DNA from: Heterodera schachtii
Lineage: Eukaryota; Nematoda; Chromadorea; Rhabditida; Heteroderidae
Direction: 5' to 3'
Length of the DNA stretch: 64,000 nt
Assembly: GCA_023374025.1 (NCBI GenBank)
Contig: SIJG01000060.1
Span: 656,455-720,454, forward strand
Below are positions 1 to 11,137 of this stretch, in pieces. Each line of letters begins with the position of its first letter. Positions within the stretch are counted from its first letter, which is position 1. The notes beneath the pieces are model-generated. The model had not been told where the DNA came from, made no database searches, and worked only from the letters and a program-made list of their open reading frames with translations. The translations under genes and the position numbers were made by a program.

Positions 1-199
1 TCGCTATGCGTTCACACAGTTGGATGATTTTTCGGGTTTCTTTCTCACCGTTAGATTTCCATTCGATGGACGAGTTAAGCCTCAAAGGGCTAACGGCCTT
101 GTTAAACTTAAAATTAATGCTTGATTTAATGCTTGAATGTTAGTTTTGTAATGGTTTCCTTTCAGCCATTGTATGCCATTTTTAATTTGAGCTCTTTTT

Positions 200-646
200 C
201 ACCGTTTGGAGTGTGCTATGACGTTAGTCAAAAACCATTAAAATGGGCGTTTGTCAAAAAACCATCAAATTTAAAATATTTTTTGATATAACTTTGCTCA
301 AAAGCAACCAACTTTTAATTCTTGATATCACATTTGATAGCACTAAATGTTTTCTATAATCATGTAAAATTTCAGAAAATTTGGTTACGTTTCAAGAAAG
401 TTATGACTAGAAATGTTGCACAAAAAAAAAACTTGGTTTTTTGAGTTTCTGAGGTCTTAATTTTTTGAAACTAAACGAATTTTTTTTTTGATTTTGCAGG
501 ATAATAGAAAACACTTATAGCTTATCTAATGATATCAATAATTAAAATTTGTATACATTTAAGGCGAAGTTATGAATAATTTTCTTTCAAAAATTTTTCC
601 ATTTGGTGGTTTTTTTGACTAACGGTCCCGGCACCGTTTGGAGTGT
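200..646. repeat. Foldback element, GTTAGTCAAAAACCAT family
   Basis: The left end carries GTTAGTCAAAAACCAT near 222 and the right end carries its inverse near 605-623. The interior is two loosely inverted arms that share sentences such as 'ataactttgctcaaa' with other copies. The same 15 bases, CACCGTTTGGAGTGT, stand outside both ends (200-214 and 632-646), which looks like a duplicated target or a flanking repeat. Related copies occur at 7192-7896, 8380-8720 and 52880-53060. No protein is encoded, so it would be non-autonomous. Confidence 0.7.
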
Positions 647-734
647 TGTCACCAATTAATGAGAATGGGTTTTTATTCAACCTCATTGTTTAAGTACGCC
701 GCCCCCCCCCCCTCCTTTTTTTTCTTAACCGGTT

Positions 735-1025
735 CAACAAATGAATGACCGTCGTCCGACAAATTTATTCCATAAAAAGTACGGCTTTGATTTCCGTTTT
801 GTTTAGGTTGACACTTTATCATTCCCGCGGGGGGAATATATTGACGGAGTGAAAGAAAAATGTGAAGTTTATGTGAGTGTCGGAGAGGCATAAAAAAGAG
901 AGACGGATTGATAAGAAATGGAATAAATGATTAATTAGTGAGTGGATGGAATGGGTGGACCCGGGGGGCGAGGAGGGCATTCCGTCGAAGACATCCCCGC
1001 CTGGGGGAAACTGACTGACCGATCG
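735..1025 (+). repeat. Dispersed repeat, inverted copy at 12205-12482
   Basis: A stretch of almost 300 bases that runs from the 'cgtcgtccgacaaatttatt' block through 'ggaggcattccgtcg'-like sequence to 'cccgcctgggggaaactg'. Its reverse complement is found almost intact at 12205-12482. It is GC-richer than its surroundings. I do not recognise it; it is either a short transposable element or a conserved non-coding repeat. No long reading frame is shared by both copies. Confidence 0.7.
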
Positions 1026-2744
1026 CGGAAGGGGCGATGATCGCTTCGATCGCATTCCCATTGGCTGTTAGAAAATTGTTTCAAATATTAATTTGACTAC
1101 CTATGTATATTTATTTACTTTCATTTTTCAGCAATGGATTTGTTTTGGCATTCCCCAGGGCTAACCCAATGGATTTTAAGTTGGCGCCTGTTGGCATTTT
1201 GTTTCTTACTTTTTCGCGGTGTGTTCATTACAGAAATTGGTATTTACAGTGTGCATTTTTGAATTGGATTTGGCACCACTTTCCCTGTTTCTTAGAGGCT
1301 TCTCCGAGTGATGATGGCCATCAAATGGACACAGAAATGGCCAAGTTCAAAAAGTTGCGAGTGATGCCAGAAAGTTATGACAAATTGAAAAGGACTCACG
1401 AAAATTTGTATTATGGGGCGGTGAAAGCACTGATGGGACAGCTGGGGAAGAATATGTACAAGAGACTGTCCAAAGGCAAAGAAAACAATGGCATTTGGCA
1501 AAATGGTCGAACCATTCTTTAGGGGAGCAGCGGCGATTGGCCAAATGTTTGGACCGAATTGAGAACCGATTCGACCTAAAGTCGCCGGCAATTTGCCTGG
1601 TGGAAAGCAAACGGCGATTAATGGAGACGCAACGGACGAAGAGCGACGAATTGTTGGCATTTGTCCAGGAAGAGGGTACGATAGGTGGGAGGAGTTTGAT
1701 ACGGTAGGGAAATGAGCGGAAATGGCCGTTTAGAAAAGCACCAAAGCGACAGTCATCGTGTCGAAGTGCCATTTATGCGAGACAGTGATGGAGTTACGGT
1801 AGAAGGCACTCACAAAACGGTACGGTATTTGGACGAAAAATGGACTAATTCAACAGATATTGAACCACAGAATGCAGGACAGAAAAAACAACAAATTCAA
1901 TCAGTTCAGCAACGGAACGGTCACCTGCTGGGAAAAGTTGAAAAGGGACGAAAACGGACAGAGTCGGCGCGGCTGATTCGGTACGGCAAAAAGGGCAGAC
2001 GGAGGGTGCCGAGAAGGGTGGATGACGGATTTGAGCAGTTGCTGAAGGTGCCAATTGGAATCATTTAAGAAAAGGAAGGATTGAGGGAATGGAAGGGGAG
2101 GGAGCAAAAAATGAAAATGGCAATGGCAAAAAACAATTGGCATAAATTGAACAGACGCGAAAGGAGCGCGAAAAATGGCTGACCAATGGACGAATGGGGC
2201 GATGGGAAAGTGCGGAAGAAGCGCAAGGAAACGCGGAAGAACGGTTTAAGGTGGGGGTTTGCAAATGAAGAAATGAAACGATCACTCATTCCTTAATTAC
2301 AATATTCGATTATTTCCGATCAAATCGATGAGCTCTTCGCTTCCGCTGAGCACCGACGCCGACAAATCCATCGGATCACGCGTAAGTGCCGGAAACGCGG
2401 AACCAATTGAAATTCGTACAATTTACTGACAAAAGAAATCCCGAAAAAGGTGTCCAATTTGCTGGTTAAAATGATGGGCGAAAGGGGAGAAAAGGCGGAA
2501 AACAAATGGACAAAAGTGCACGGATTGTTGGCACGACTTTCGGAAGAAACGGAACGACGCAAAAAATTTCCCGGCACAAAAATATTTGAGAAGCGAATGT
2601 ACGGCACGGTCAAATTAGAAACTTTTCATTCGTTTTGCATTCTTTAGGTATGACATTGTTTTGGACCGGGAAGAGCCTTCTCTGAGTCCCAAGGAAAAGG
2701 TTGGTCTCCCAGCCGGAGCAGGACAAAACGTCGCCGGACGAATT

Positions 2745-3030
2745 TTTGGACTATAACTTTTTTTTTGTCAACCAAATTAAACATTCTTGGTATTATTCGA
2801 AAGCATTTGAAAAACGCTATAAAACTGCAATTTTTTAAAAAAATTTTATGCATGCGCAAAAAAAAAAGGTTCGAAATACTAGGTTTTTGGGTTCCTTCTG
2901 GCAATAACTTTTTTGAAACTTAACGAAAATTTTGAAAATTAATAATAATAACACACTGAGCTTTCGGACAACACCAACAATGCTTAATTTGATTGACAAT
3001 GAACAAAGTTATGGTTCAAAAAGTCTTCCG
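2745..3030. repeat. Fragment of the foldback family
   Basis: This piece lies in the unresolved part of the MLT-10-like locus. It contains 'caaccaaattaaacattcttggta', 'aataacttttttgaaact' style wording and an inverted partner near 2980-3020 ('cttaatttgattgacaatgaacaaagttatg'), the phrases that characterise the larger elements at 7192 and 8380. The ends are not clear. It is probably one reason why the exons on either side cannot be joined by eye. Confidence 0.5.
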
Positions 3031-3694
3031 GCGACGTTTCGGCCGACCTCTCAGCACTTGCTTTTGTCTCTCTTTTTTTTAAATTCATTCCGATTTCGAT
3101 CACCCCAAATGCCGTCTATATTTATTTGATCATTTATCGATTCGATTCACAGTCCCAATTCAATCTCTTCCTTTGAATAATTCGCTAATCTTTCTTCTCA
3201 TCCGCCCATTAGAGAAGCCAATTGGGACTGATCCACGAGGGCATGAAACTGTTCGATTCGATGCCAGACAAAGCGACCGTGGCGCGGAATGCTTCCACTT
3301 CACAGAACTACCGGATGTTCAGCCCACGCTTTATGCCACTTGCACCCGACAAGGGCGGCCCGGTCAACCCCAAGTCGATTCTGTCGCCCACGCTGTTCGC
3401 CATGTACGAGGAAAAGGACAACAATTCCATTGTGAATGTGCCAGAGGCAATTTGCATTTGAAAGGGACAAAACGCCACGGCACAAAAGCCATTCAGATGC
3501 TGAGAAGCGCTGGCATCGGAGAAAAGGACAGACAAAAGCTAATTGCCGGACTGATGGAGCTGACCGGGTCCACCAATACGGCGGAGAAAGCGCTTCAGTT
3601 GCTGAAGAACGTCGACTTTTTCGAAGAGGGTAAATTGGGAAGAATGAGCCAAGAGGAGGGGGGGGGGGGGGGGCAATCCCCCCCCATGGGCGCC

Positions 3695-4275
3695 GGAATT
3701 TTCGACAGCTAAGGACATTTCGACAGAAATTTTATAAATTTTAGGAGGGGACTTTTCGACAGTAAAAAGTAATTAAGTTTTCAATTTATGGGGTGTAAAA
3801 TCGTATAATTTTATCCAAAAAGCAAAAATTAAGCCAAATCATTATTGAGATACATACATAATTTTTAAAATCTAAAATTCTTACCAAGAAAATAAATAAA
3901 TAAATTTTGGAGATGAATTTTTGAGAAAATTTTTCATTCTTCTTATGCGTATATTTTTGAAATTTTTAATTTTTCTAGATAAAAAACGTAAAAATCGTAT
4001 CCCTAGTAATAATGATTTAGCAATACATATTAGTATGTTAAACTTAGAAGAAATTTAGTAAAAAACTGACAAGCAATATAATTTATTTTAATAAGAATTA
4101 TTTGTTTTTATATTTACTGTCGAAAAATTCATTGTTTTTTGTTTTGCTGTCGAAATGTCCTTTGCTGTCGAAATGTCCTTTGCCGTCGAAATGTCCTTTG
4201 CTGTCGAAATGTCCTTTGCTGTCGAAATGTCCTCTCCTCCTGTCGAAATGTCCACTCTCGAAAAGTCCGGGAGCC
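3695..4275. repeat. Inverted element with an 18-bp minisatellite
   Basis: Located in an intron of the MLT-10-like gene. The right half is an array of an 18-base unit, CTGTCGAAATGTCCTTTG, repeated about six times at 4147-4260. The left end (about 3698-3765) carries the inverse, GGACATTTCGACAG and related pieces. The middle, about 380 bases, is AT-rich with no frame worth noting. The repeat arms facing each other suggest a foldback element whose terminal motif has expanded. The open frames across the array in several phases are a product of its 18-base period. Confidence 0.7.
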
Positions 4276-4513
4276 CTCCCCATACATTCGCCGTGTCAAC
4301 AATTGTCCGGTTTGTCTCTTCTCACAGGCGTCGGTGGACCAATTTTGAAAGCCATCAAACGAACTGTGGGCGCTTTTTTCGCCTTGGAAGACTCTTTGGA
4401 CAAAGTTCAAAGGAAGCAATGCACACAAAATGGATACACTTTCGCGCGCAAAGAACAAATTGCGAAACTGCTGAGGGATCAGTGTAAAAAGGGGGAAAGG
4501 GGGGGGGGGGGAG

Positions 4514-5378
4514 CGTGCTGGGTCGTTTCCAAAAAACTAGGGTAGGTCGGGACCGGGTACCAAAAAAAAAACACGGACAACTGAGTACAACTGAGTGCCG
4601 AAGTCCCGGTTTTGACCAGTTTTGACCGGGATCGGGAAATTCCCGGGTTTTTCCGGTTTTCCTAGCCAAAAAGTCCCGGTTTTTCAACCCGAAAAAATCC
4701 CGGTCCCGGTTTTGCCCAAAATTCCTGGTCCCGACCTACCCTACTAAAAACCGCCACCATGGGCATTTCCTAAAAACCGCCAAGGGGTAGGAAAACAAAA
4801 AAAAATGTAAGAGATATAAATTCATAACTTGGCTCAATTTTAGATATATTAATATTTTGTAGTATCATTCAATAGTTCTGGAGGTTTTCTATCAATATAA
4901 AAAAAAGAATTTTTTTTTTACAAAATTATAAAAAAAGTTATGCTCATAAAATTTCAAAAACCTTAAGTCAGAATTTTTTGCAATAACCTTTTTGAGAAAT
5001 TTTAATATTTAATAGATTATACAGAGGAGAATTCTAAAAAGAAAATTTAATTTATTTGTTTGCAAAAAAAATTATAAAGCATTGAGCATGCTATGTTTTT
5101 TGCCATGGTCATGCACATATATTTATAAAAATTTAAATTTTAACGTCCTTAAATGACAATTGAGCAAAAATGAATTTATATATTCGATAGCCCTAAGAAT
5201 TCTCTATTTATCTTTAAAATTTAAAAAAATTTCACTGGCTTTCAAAAAATTTCTGGTCAAATTTGGTTGAAATTGAGCCAAATTCGAATTTATTTGTTTA
5301 ACATTTTTTATTTTCATACACCTTGGCGGATTTAGAAAACGCCCATGGTGGCGGTTTTTAGGAAACGACCTAGCACCG
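4514..5378. repeat. Foldback element with a second element nested in it
   Basis: The outer element has ends GTGCTGGGTCGTTTCC (4514) and its inverse ending GGAAACGACCTAGCACC (about 5378), and inner arms reading AAAACCGCCACCATGGGC and its inverse. A second element at about 4539-4743, with its own ends GGGTAGGTCGGGACC and inverse, sits inside the left arm. The outer family recurs at 34075-34805, 50221-50561 and 56005-56347. The whole sits in an intron of the MLT-10-like gene, so insertion order can be read: outer first, inner later. Confidence 0.75.
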
Positions 5379-5617
5379 GGGGGGGGGGGGGGGGGGGTGG
5401 GGGAAGGAAATGATCGGATGAGCGATCAGTGGCGGAAAATGTTGGCTGTTTCAGCGATTGATGTGCAGCAAATGCCGGACATGGCCAAGTTTGACACGTA
5501 CGACAGGATGAGTGCCGAGGAGAAGGAAATGGCCCTTTGGGCGACCATTGAAAGCATTGCGTTGGATGAGCCGCCCGTACAAAAAGTAATGGATAAATGT
5601 GGCCACAAAAGACGGCT

Positions 5618-6115
5618 CAAGTACAGTTTATGCGTCCAATGGACTTTTGTGCGTCCAATCGACTTTTATGCGTCCAATCAATTATCACATTGACAATATC
5701 ACACCAAGATTTGCTAGAATTTCCCAAAATTTTGAATATTTTCTCAGAATTACTTGTTATCACGTAAATTGTTTTCCTTTTCATAGCTATATTCTTAATA
5801 CAATCATCTTTATCGCAGTTTTTGTTGTGTTAGAGCATCCGCAAAAATGCCAAGGCTTTGATCCTAAATATCCCATTTTGTCAATGATTAAGCCGTGGCA
5901 TCCCACATGTTGAGTTAAAATGCAGGTCAACGGAAATAGAGCTACCCGAAACATGGCCACCTGATAAAAATTTTGATTGGACGCATAAAAATTGAATGGA
6001 CGCATAAAAATTGAATGGACGCATAAAAATTGAATGGACGCATAAAAATTGAATGGACGCATAAAAATTGATTGGACGCATAAAAGTCCATTGGACGCAT
6101 AAACTGTACTTGAGC
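5618..6115. repeat. Inverted element with a 20-bp array
   Basis: The left end, CTCAAGTACAGTTTATGCGT, is matched by its inverse ending at about 6115. Between 5976 and 6100 a unit of about 20 bases (GGACGCATAAAAATTGAAT) is repeated five times; the same unit appears inverted and fewer times at 5634-5680. It lies in an intron after the exon ending at 5585. The short frames across it are by-products of the repeat. Confidence 0.75.
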
Positions 6116-6811
6116 CCAAAAGACAACGAGTGCCTCCGGTGTCGACCGATCAGTCCGTCCAAATGCTTCATCCCCCCTCCCCCCTTCAAATTTAGCACAA
6201 TTCGTCCTCCTTCGCCCGCTGGGGGAATCATCGGCGCGTTAAGCGCACTTTCGCTGTCCATCTGTACGAATCGGTGATTCTTTCGCCTTTCCATTTCGCG
6301 CCCATTTATGGCCTTGTCGTTATGGGCCCAGCCGTTCTTTCGCCCAGCATTTTCAGGTCATTTGCATGATTGATTGATTATAGCGCGCCATTCAAAACCA
6401 TTGATTCAAATTTCCATTTTTAGCCCTTATATTCTTGCTCCAAGCGTGTGAGTGATGGGCGATTGATCGGCCCAACCGATCGATGATTAACTAACTGATC
6501 AATCCAACTCAATCCTCTCTAATCGGTCTTTTTCAGTTTGTCCCCGCTTGTTCTTTCCCCGCTTGGGTTCAGGTGAGTGGTCCCTTTTTCCATATATGTC
6601 CTAAATTTGTTCGTCCATTTGTCCACTTTTTCAGCCCTCTTGTTCTCTCCCCTTCCGTGTGAGTTTCCGCTTCCCCCCCCCCCCTTTTTTTCCCCCGTCC
6701 CTCTAAATTCTCGCCTCAATTTTTCAGTTTATCTCCATGGGTTCTTACGCCCGGTCTCTTCAATCCCTACATAATCAGGCACGTGTCGTGTAGTTCAATG
6801 CTTTTTTTAGA

Positions 6812-6986
6812 GTTGCACGGGACCGGGACTGGTACTGAAAAAAAACGTACAACTGAGTACCTAGTCCCGGTTTTGACCGGGACCTGGACTAGTCCCGGTT
6901 TTCCCAGCCAAAAAGTCCCGGTTTATAACCCGAAAATTCCTGGTCCCGGTTTTTGTCAAAATTCCCGGTTTCGTGCAACTCTACTT
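6812..6986. repeat. Small inverted element, GTTGCACGGGACCGGG ends
   Basis: Ends read TAGAGTTGCACGGGACCGGG and its inverse (CGTGCAACTCTA). The interior repeats AGTCCCGGTTTTGACCGGGA-like phrases. It resembles the nested element at 4539-4743 and appears to be the same family or a close one. It lies in an intron of the MLT-10-like gene that begins with a GC donor at 6779. Confidence 0.7.
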
Positions 6987-7191
6987 TTTTTGCCTTTCAG
7001 TCCCTACGTGTTCTCGCCGTTCATCCTCAGCCCTCTCATCTTCCATCCGTTCATTCTCTCCCCTTATGTGCGTCCGTTCCCTCACCCCTCACTCACTCTC
7101 CAATTCTGACCCTCCCCCTTTCAGGTGCTCTCTCCCAACGTTCTCAACCCTTACGCGCTGTCTCCAATCATTCTCAATCCGATCGGTCGGT

Positions 7192-7896
7192 GATGAGTTG
7201 TTATATAAAACCTTCAACTAAAAAAACTGCCAATAACTTTTGTCAAAGTCAACCAAATTAAACATTCTTGGTGTAATTTGATAGCCCTAACAGTTCTCTA
7301 TTTGCTCACCTAAATTTTAAAAAATTTGGTCAAGTTTGAGCAAAGTTATGGCCAAAAGTACCCAAGGAACAGGGTTTTGAAATATTTTTGGCCATAACAT
7401 TTTTGAAACCTAACGAATTTTTTGAAATTTTGCAATCTAATAGAGGACAAATAAGGTAGCAAGATCACCTTTTTTTTATTCGTTCTAAGAATGTTTTGAT
7501 CAGAATTTTTGATGATCAAAATAATTTTCTTTTTAATTAAAATTTTTTACTTAGAAATTATTTTATTTTTAATTTTCTTGCTATTATTCGATAGCCCTAT
7601 GTGTCCTCTATTAGTCTGCAAAATTTCGTTAGCTTTCAAAAAAGTTATGGCCAAAAATGTTTGAAAACCCGGTTCCTCGGGTACTTTTGGCCATAACTTT
7701 GCTCGAACTTGACCAAATTTTTTGAAATTTAGGTGAGCTAATAGAAAATTCTTATGGCTACCGTATGATACAATAATGTTTAATTTGGTTGACCCTGACC
7801 AAAGTTATGGGCAGTTTTTGGTTGAAAATTTTCATTGATGGTTTTTTGACTAACGCCCATTTTTGATGATTTTTGACTAATGACCCGACCAACCGC
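7192..7896. repeat. Foldback element inserted in a coding exon
   Basis: A 705-base near-palindrome whose arms share GGCCATAACTTT / TTGACCAAATTTTT / AATTTAGGTGAGC phrases in opposite orientation. Eight identical bases, CGGTCGGT, lie on both sides (7184-7191 and 7897-7904), as expected of a target-site duplication. It falls inside the Leu-Ser-Pro coding run of the MLT-10-like gene: the frame NPIGR ends in a stop formed at the left junction, and Leu-Ser-Pro coding resumes on the right. It encodes nothing itself and is likely non-autonomous. Confidence 0.75.
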
Positions 7897-8096
7897 CGGT
7901 CGGTCTCATCTCCCTCCGCGTTACCCCGTGCCAAATTCGCCTTTGTCCCCTTAAGCATTGTCCCCGGATATACTGTCTCCGCAAGTGCTCGGCGGTGCCG
8001 TGTTTTCCCCCGCATTTCTTTCGCCGGCCATTTTCACTCAAACCTTTCTGATGGTCAGCATCTTTTCGCCCACTTTTCTTTCCTAAAATGCCAATG

Positions 8097-9566
8097 CCTT
8101 CATTTTGTGTTTTTTTTTCTTTTTTCTTTGCTCTCTTTCATTCAATTTTCGAATTCTCAAAGTCGAAAAGTGCAATACCCAGAAAGAACAGAATTTTTAC
8201 ATATATTTATTTTTATTTTTTGTATATTGATTTTTGAATATAAAAAAAGTAATAAAACAACAAATTTTTTTGCCCATTATTTTCAATTGTTTTCGTTTTT
8301 GTTAATAAATTAGTGCAATAATAACTCAAATGCATTCTCTCATATGAGGAAATAAAAAATCTAAACAATTTATAACGAAAAGTTTTGCATTAGACAAAAA
8401 TAATTTTGACCTTCAAAAATTCTGACGAAAACTTTCTTAGAACCAAGAAAATTAGGAATTCTTGATATCTTTCTATAGCCCTAAGTTTTTTCTATTAGCC
8501 TGCAAAATTTCAAAAAATTAGGCTAAGTTTCAAAAAAGTAATGACTAAAAAATGCCCGAAAACCTGGTTCCTTGTGTACTTTTGGGCATAACTTTGTTCA
8601 AACTTGACGAAATTTTTTGAAATTTAGGTGAACTAATAGAGAACTCTTAGGGCTATCTAATGATATCAAGAATGTTTAATTTGGTTGACTTAGACAAAAG
8701 ATATGTGTAGTTTTTTGTTGAAATTTTTCATTTTATTAAAATATGGATAAAAATGCCAAAATATGGACAAATATGGAAATATGGACATAAATCGCGAAAT
8801 ATGGAAAAATATGGAAAATATGGATATAGAAATCCATCCTAGAAGCTTCAAACCAAGCTAAAAATATCTTTTTCGTGTGTTTCAGGCCTCCCTCAGTCAG
8901 GAAAAAAATATGGATTTCCATATAATTTTATGCCCTACTCATCATCATTGGATTTTTTAAGTAAATTCACTTACAATGGAGCATATAGAACGGTGAGTCG
9001 GAAATGCATATAAGCGAAATTTCTTATACCACCGGGACTGAAATGGCGGGAATGAAAGATAAAATACAGACCTTGTGGCATAGTTACTGAAATGTATCTT
9101 TTTGTGTTAAAATTAATTGTTTAAAAAATGTTTGGTTTTATTACTTTTGGTGTTTTGTCGTGACTTAAATGCACAGCTCACGTAATTAGTGATCAAATAT
9201 ATTTTTTCAAAAAACAAGATCAAAAAATGCTAAAAAATAACCTATTATCATTGAACACCGTTTTGCTTATTAGCCTGACTAAAATATCATTGCATTATAT
9301 CATAAAATTATTATATTTGTGAAAGAAAAAACCTTTTTGCAATAGCTTCAAAACAACCCATTTACATAAACATTTCCATCAAATATTTAAGCAACAAAAA
9401 TTTTGGACAATTTTTAATGGAATATTTCAAGAATATTTTAATTGCATTTTATTGATTAACGCTTCCGCCTCTATCGAAATAATAATTTTAAAAAATAGAT
9501 GGATAAAAAAATAGCATATATAATTATTATTTTTTATTTTTTATATGAAAATTGGAATAATGCAAT
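8097..9566. other. Gene-poor stretch with repeat fragments
   Basis: No gene is visible. A degraded foldback copy lies at about 8380-8720 (same phrases as 7192-7896). A dispersed repeat built on 'aaatatggacat' lies at 8735-8935; a related copy, in the same orientation, is at 59950-60450. The minus-strand frame at 8736-8921 and its counterpart at 60080-60445 both come from this repeat (shared WFEASRM, HIFPYFAIYVHI), so I do not treat them as genes. The remainder is AT-rich and featureless. Confidence 0.6.
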
Positions 9567-9786
9567 CAATTTAACCTGTCTAAAGTAGAAATAAACAAAA
9601 TATTATTCTATATGTAAAAATAATATAAATATTTGTTATTTTCTAGGAAAATTTCAGTTTTTTATTCATTTATTATCAATTTAACCTGTCTAAAGTAGAA
9701 ATAAACAAAATATTATTCTATATGTAAAAATAATATAAATATTTGTTATTTTCCAGAAAATTTCAGTTTTTTATTCATTTATTATT
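9567..9786 (+). repeat. Direct duplication of 110 bases upstream of the RING gene
   Basis: A block starting CAATTTAACCTGTCTAAAG at 9567 is repeated starting at 9677, with near-identity over the whole unit. The second copy ends a few bases before the ATG of the RING-H2 gene at 9790, so the duplication changes the immediate promoter or 5' untranslated region. Its role is unknown. Confidence 0.8.
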
Positions 9787-9789
9787 TCA

Positions 9790-11137
9790 ATGTATTATTC
9801 AACAGCTTTATTTGCTTTTATTCTTATTATTTTTATCCAACACATTCAAAGTTAGTGGTACAGTTAAAAATTAAATATTTAATGCACCTTTACAATTAAT
9901 GTAAATGTTTTTACTAATTGTTAATTAAGTCAAAACCGATTAAAATTAGACTTATTTGGGTGTCAATTTTGTTTTTAAGGTTTTCCTTCGACGAGTGACC
10001 GAAGTCCGTCGGCAACTCCTCGGCGCTTAATAAAATTTCTTTCGCAATTATTCAGTCACGAAAAAAATGGAAGTGAGTGTTAAAATTTAATTCATTTTAT
10101 GCCGAAGAACATGGCTTTAGTCAATCAACCTCCTTCTAGAAACAAAATAATTTAGGAATATTTTTATTTTACGTATTTCTTAAGGTCAATCATCAACACC
10201 GATTTCAAATGCTGAATTTTCAGTCCCAACTTCAATTTCTTTAGCTCAAGTTCCCAGTCCAATTTCAAGTGATGCACTTCCAGACCAAGATTCAAATGCA
10301 GCAGTTTCAGCTCCAGCTCCTAATGCTATATTAGCTTCAACTGCTGCAGTTCCAGCTTCAAATGCTGATGTTCCAGCTTCTACTTCAAGTGGTACAGTTC
10401 AGCAAAATTCTGCGTCAATCAAAGGAAAAGAAATTGATGAAGCACAGAGTTCGCCGGCATGTCCAATTTGTCTTGAGAAACTTAATGAAGGCAATCAGTC
10501 TGAAGCATTGCCTTGTGCCGTGAGAATCTTTTTAATAGGCAATTTTGTATCTTCACTAATTCATTCCAATATTTTAGCACGTGTTTCATCAGCACTGTTT
10601 GACTAAGTGGTAAAATAATTTATAAAATTATAAGAAGTCATGAAATACTAGTGAAATACATTAAAAAAATGGATCAATGGATTCGTACAATGAAGTTTCA
10701 TCAGAATTTATTTTTTAATTTTTCATTAAAATTTAAAATTTTTACAAAAAATTTGAAGAATTACTTACTCGAAAAACCCAAAAAAAATTTGTTATGTTTT
10801 CTGTTTTTTTCAAGTTCATTTTGAATATGAATTGCCATGACACTGAGAAAAATAAGGAAAATATTACAAGACAAAAAATAGATAGCTTAAATAAATTAAC
10901 ATTATTTTTACGAAAATTCAATTGTTTGCTTCATAACTTTTACATTTTCTTTTACAAAGGTTAACAACGAAAGATTCATGTCCAGTCTGTCGTAAAGTCG
11001 TTGGACAGAAAAAGAAAAGTGATCAACGAAACCAGCCCTCATCAAGCCAAATGCGTGATGATCGCTTCTATTATACTGACGATGGAGAAGGAATGTTAAG
11101 TTGCTATTCGATGGAAGAGTATGATATGCGTCATTGA
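9790..11137 (+). CDS. Secreted RING-H2 protein, putative E3 ubiquitin ligase
   Basis: Five exons: 9790-9850, 9980-10072, 10186-10520, 10579-10610 and 10960-11137. Phases match throughout and give 232 residues. Residues 1-20 form a hydrophobic signal-peptide-like start (MYYSTALFAFILIIF). A Ser/Ala/Pro-rich stretch follows (exon 3). The RING-H2 finger is split over exons 3-5: CPICLEKL, then PCAHVFHQHC and KW, then CPVCRK, with the usual C-x2-C ... C-x-H-x2-H-x2-C ... C-x2-C spacing. The C-terminus is short and polar. RING-H2 domains recruit E2 enzymes and transfer ubiquitin. A secreted RING-H2 ligase, RHA1B, is a known effector of Globodera pallida, so this may be a relative; I cannot confirm orthology. 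An alternative is a resident ER or membrane ligase, but I see no second membrane segment. Confidence 0.85.

Larger units (their letters stand above)
1..1102. other. Left edge, no supported gene
   Basis: I see no gene here that I can support. The first 50 bases are open on the plus strand and end at a possible GTTAGA donor, so they could be the end of an exon of a gene lying to the left, but nothing in them is recognisable. The rest is filled by a foldback element (about 200-646) and a dispersed repeat (about 735-1025), listed separately. The short reading frames on the minus strand between 673 and 1061 lie inside that dispersed repeat. Confidence 0.4.
1290..8090 (+). pseudogene. MLT-10-like (moulting-cycle family) gene, decaying
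   Basis: Supported exons with matching phases are 3213-3446, 3497-3629, 4328-4483, 5455-5585, 6244-6356, 6537-6572, 6635-6658, 6728-6778, 7001-7067 and 7125-7193. The first block (about 1290-1680) has the family's basic region (KRLSKGKENNG, then GEQRRLAKC). The middle holds the FSPRFMPL / ILSPTLFAMY segment and a small helical region (LRSAGIGEKDRQKL). The end is a run of Leu-Ser-Pro repeats (VILSPF, AVLSPS, VLSPNVLNP). This is the architecture of the nematode MLT-10/moulting-cycle proteins, which act in cuticle shedding. Exons between 1680 and 3213 could not be joined. The 1290-1680 block changes frame twice (near 1497 and 1675), a foldback element splits the last exon at 7192, and the repeat reading frame beyond it meets a stop at 7952. 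Two introns use GC donors (3447, 6779). Frame breaks could be assembly indels, but the inserted element is real sequence. Confidence 0.65.

Noticed and set aside
4147..4260. Possible CRISPR-like array (also 5976-6100)
   Set aside because: The units are 18-20 bases with no unique spacers, sit in introns of a nematode gene and are parts of inverted elements. They are minisatellites.
4098..4545. Several open frames in both strands across the 18-base array
   Set aside because: The array has a period divisible by three and lacks stops in several frames, so open frames arise by chance. No signal peptide or conserved domain, and the array lies in an intron.
8736..8921. Minus-strand frame with a counterpart at 60080-60445 sharing WFEASRM and HIFPYFAIYVHI
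   Set aside because: Both frames come from one dispersed 'atatggacat' repeat whose trinucleotide wording keeps a frame open. No start context, splice sites or domain.
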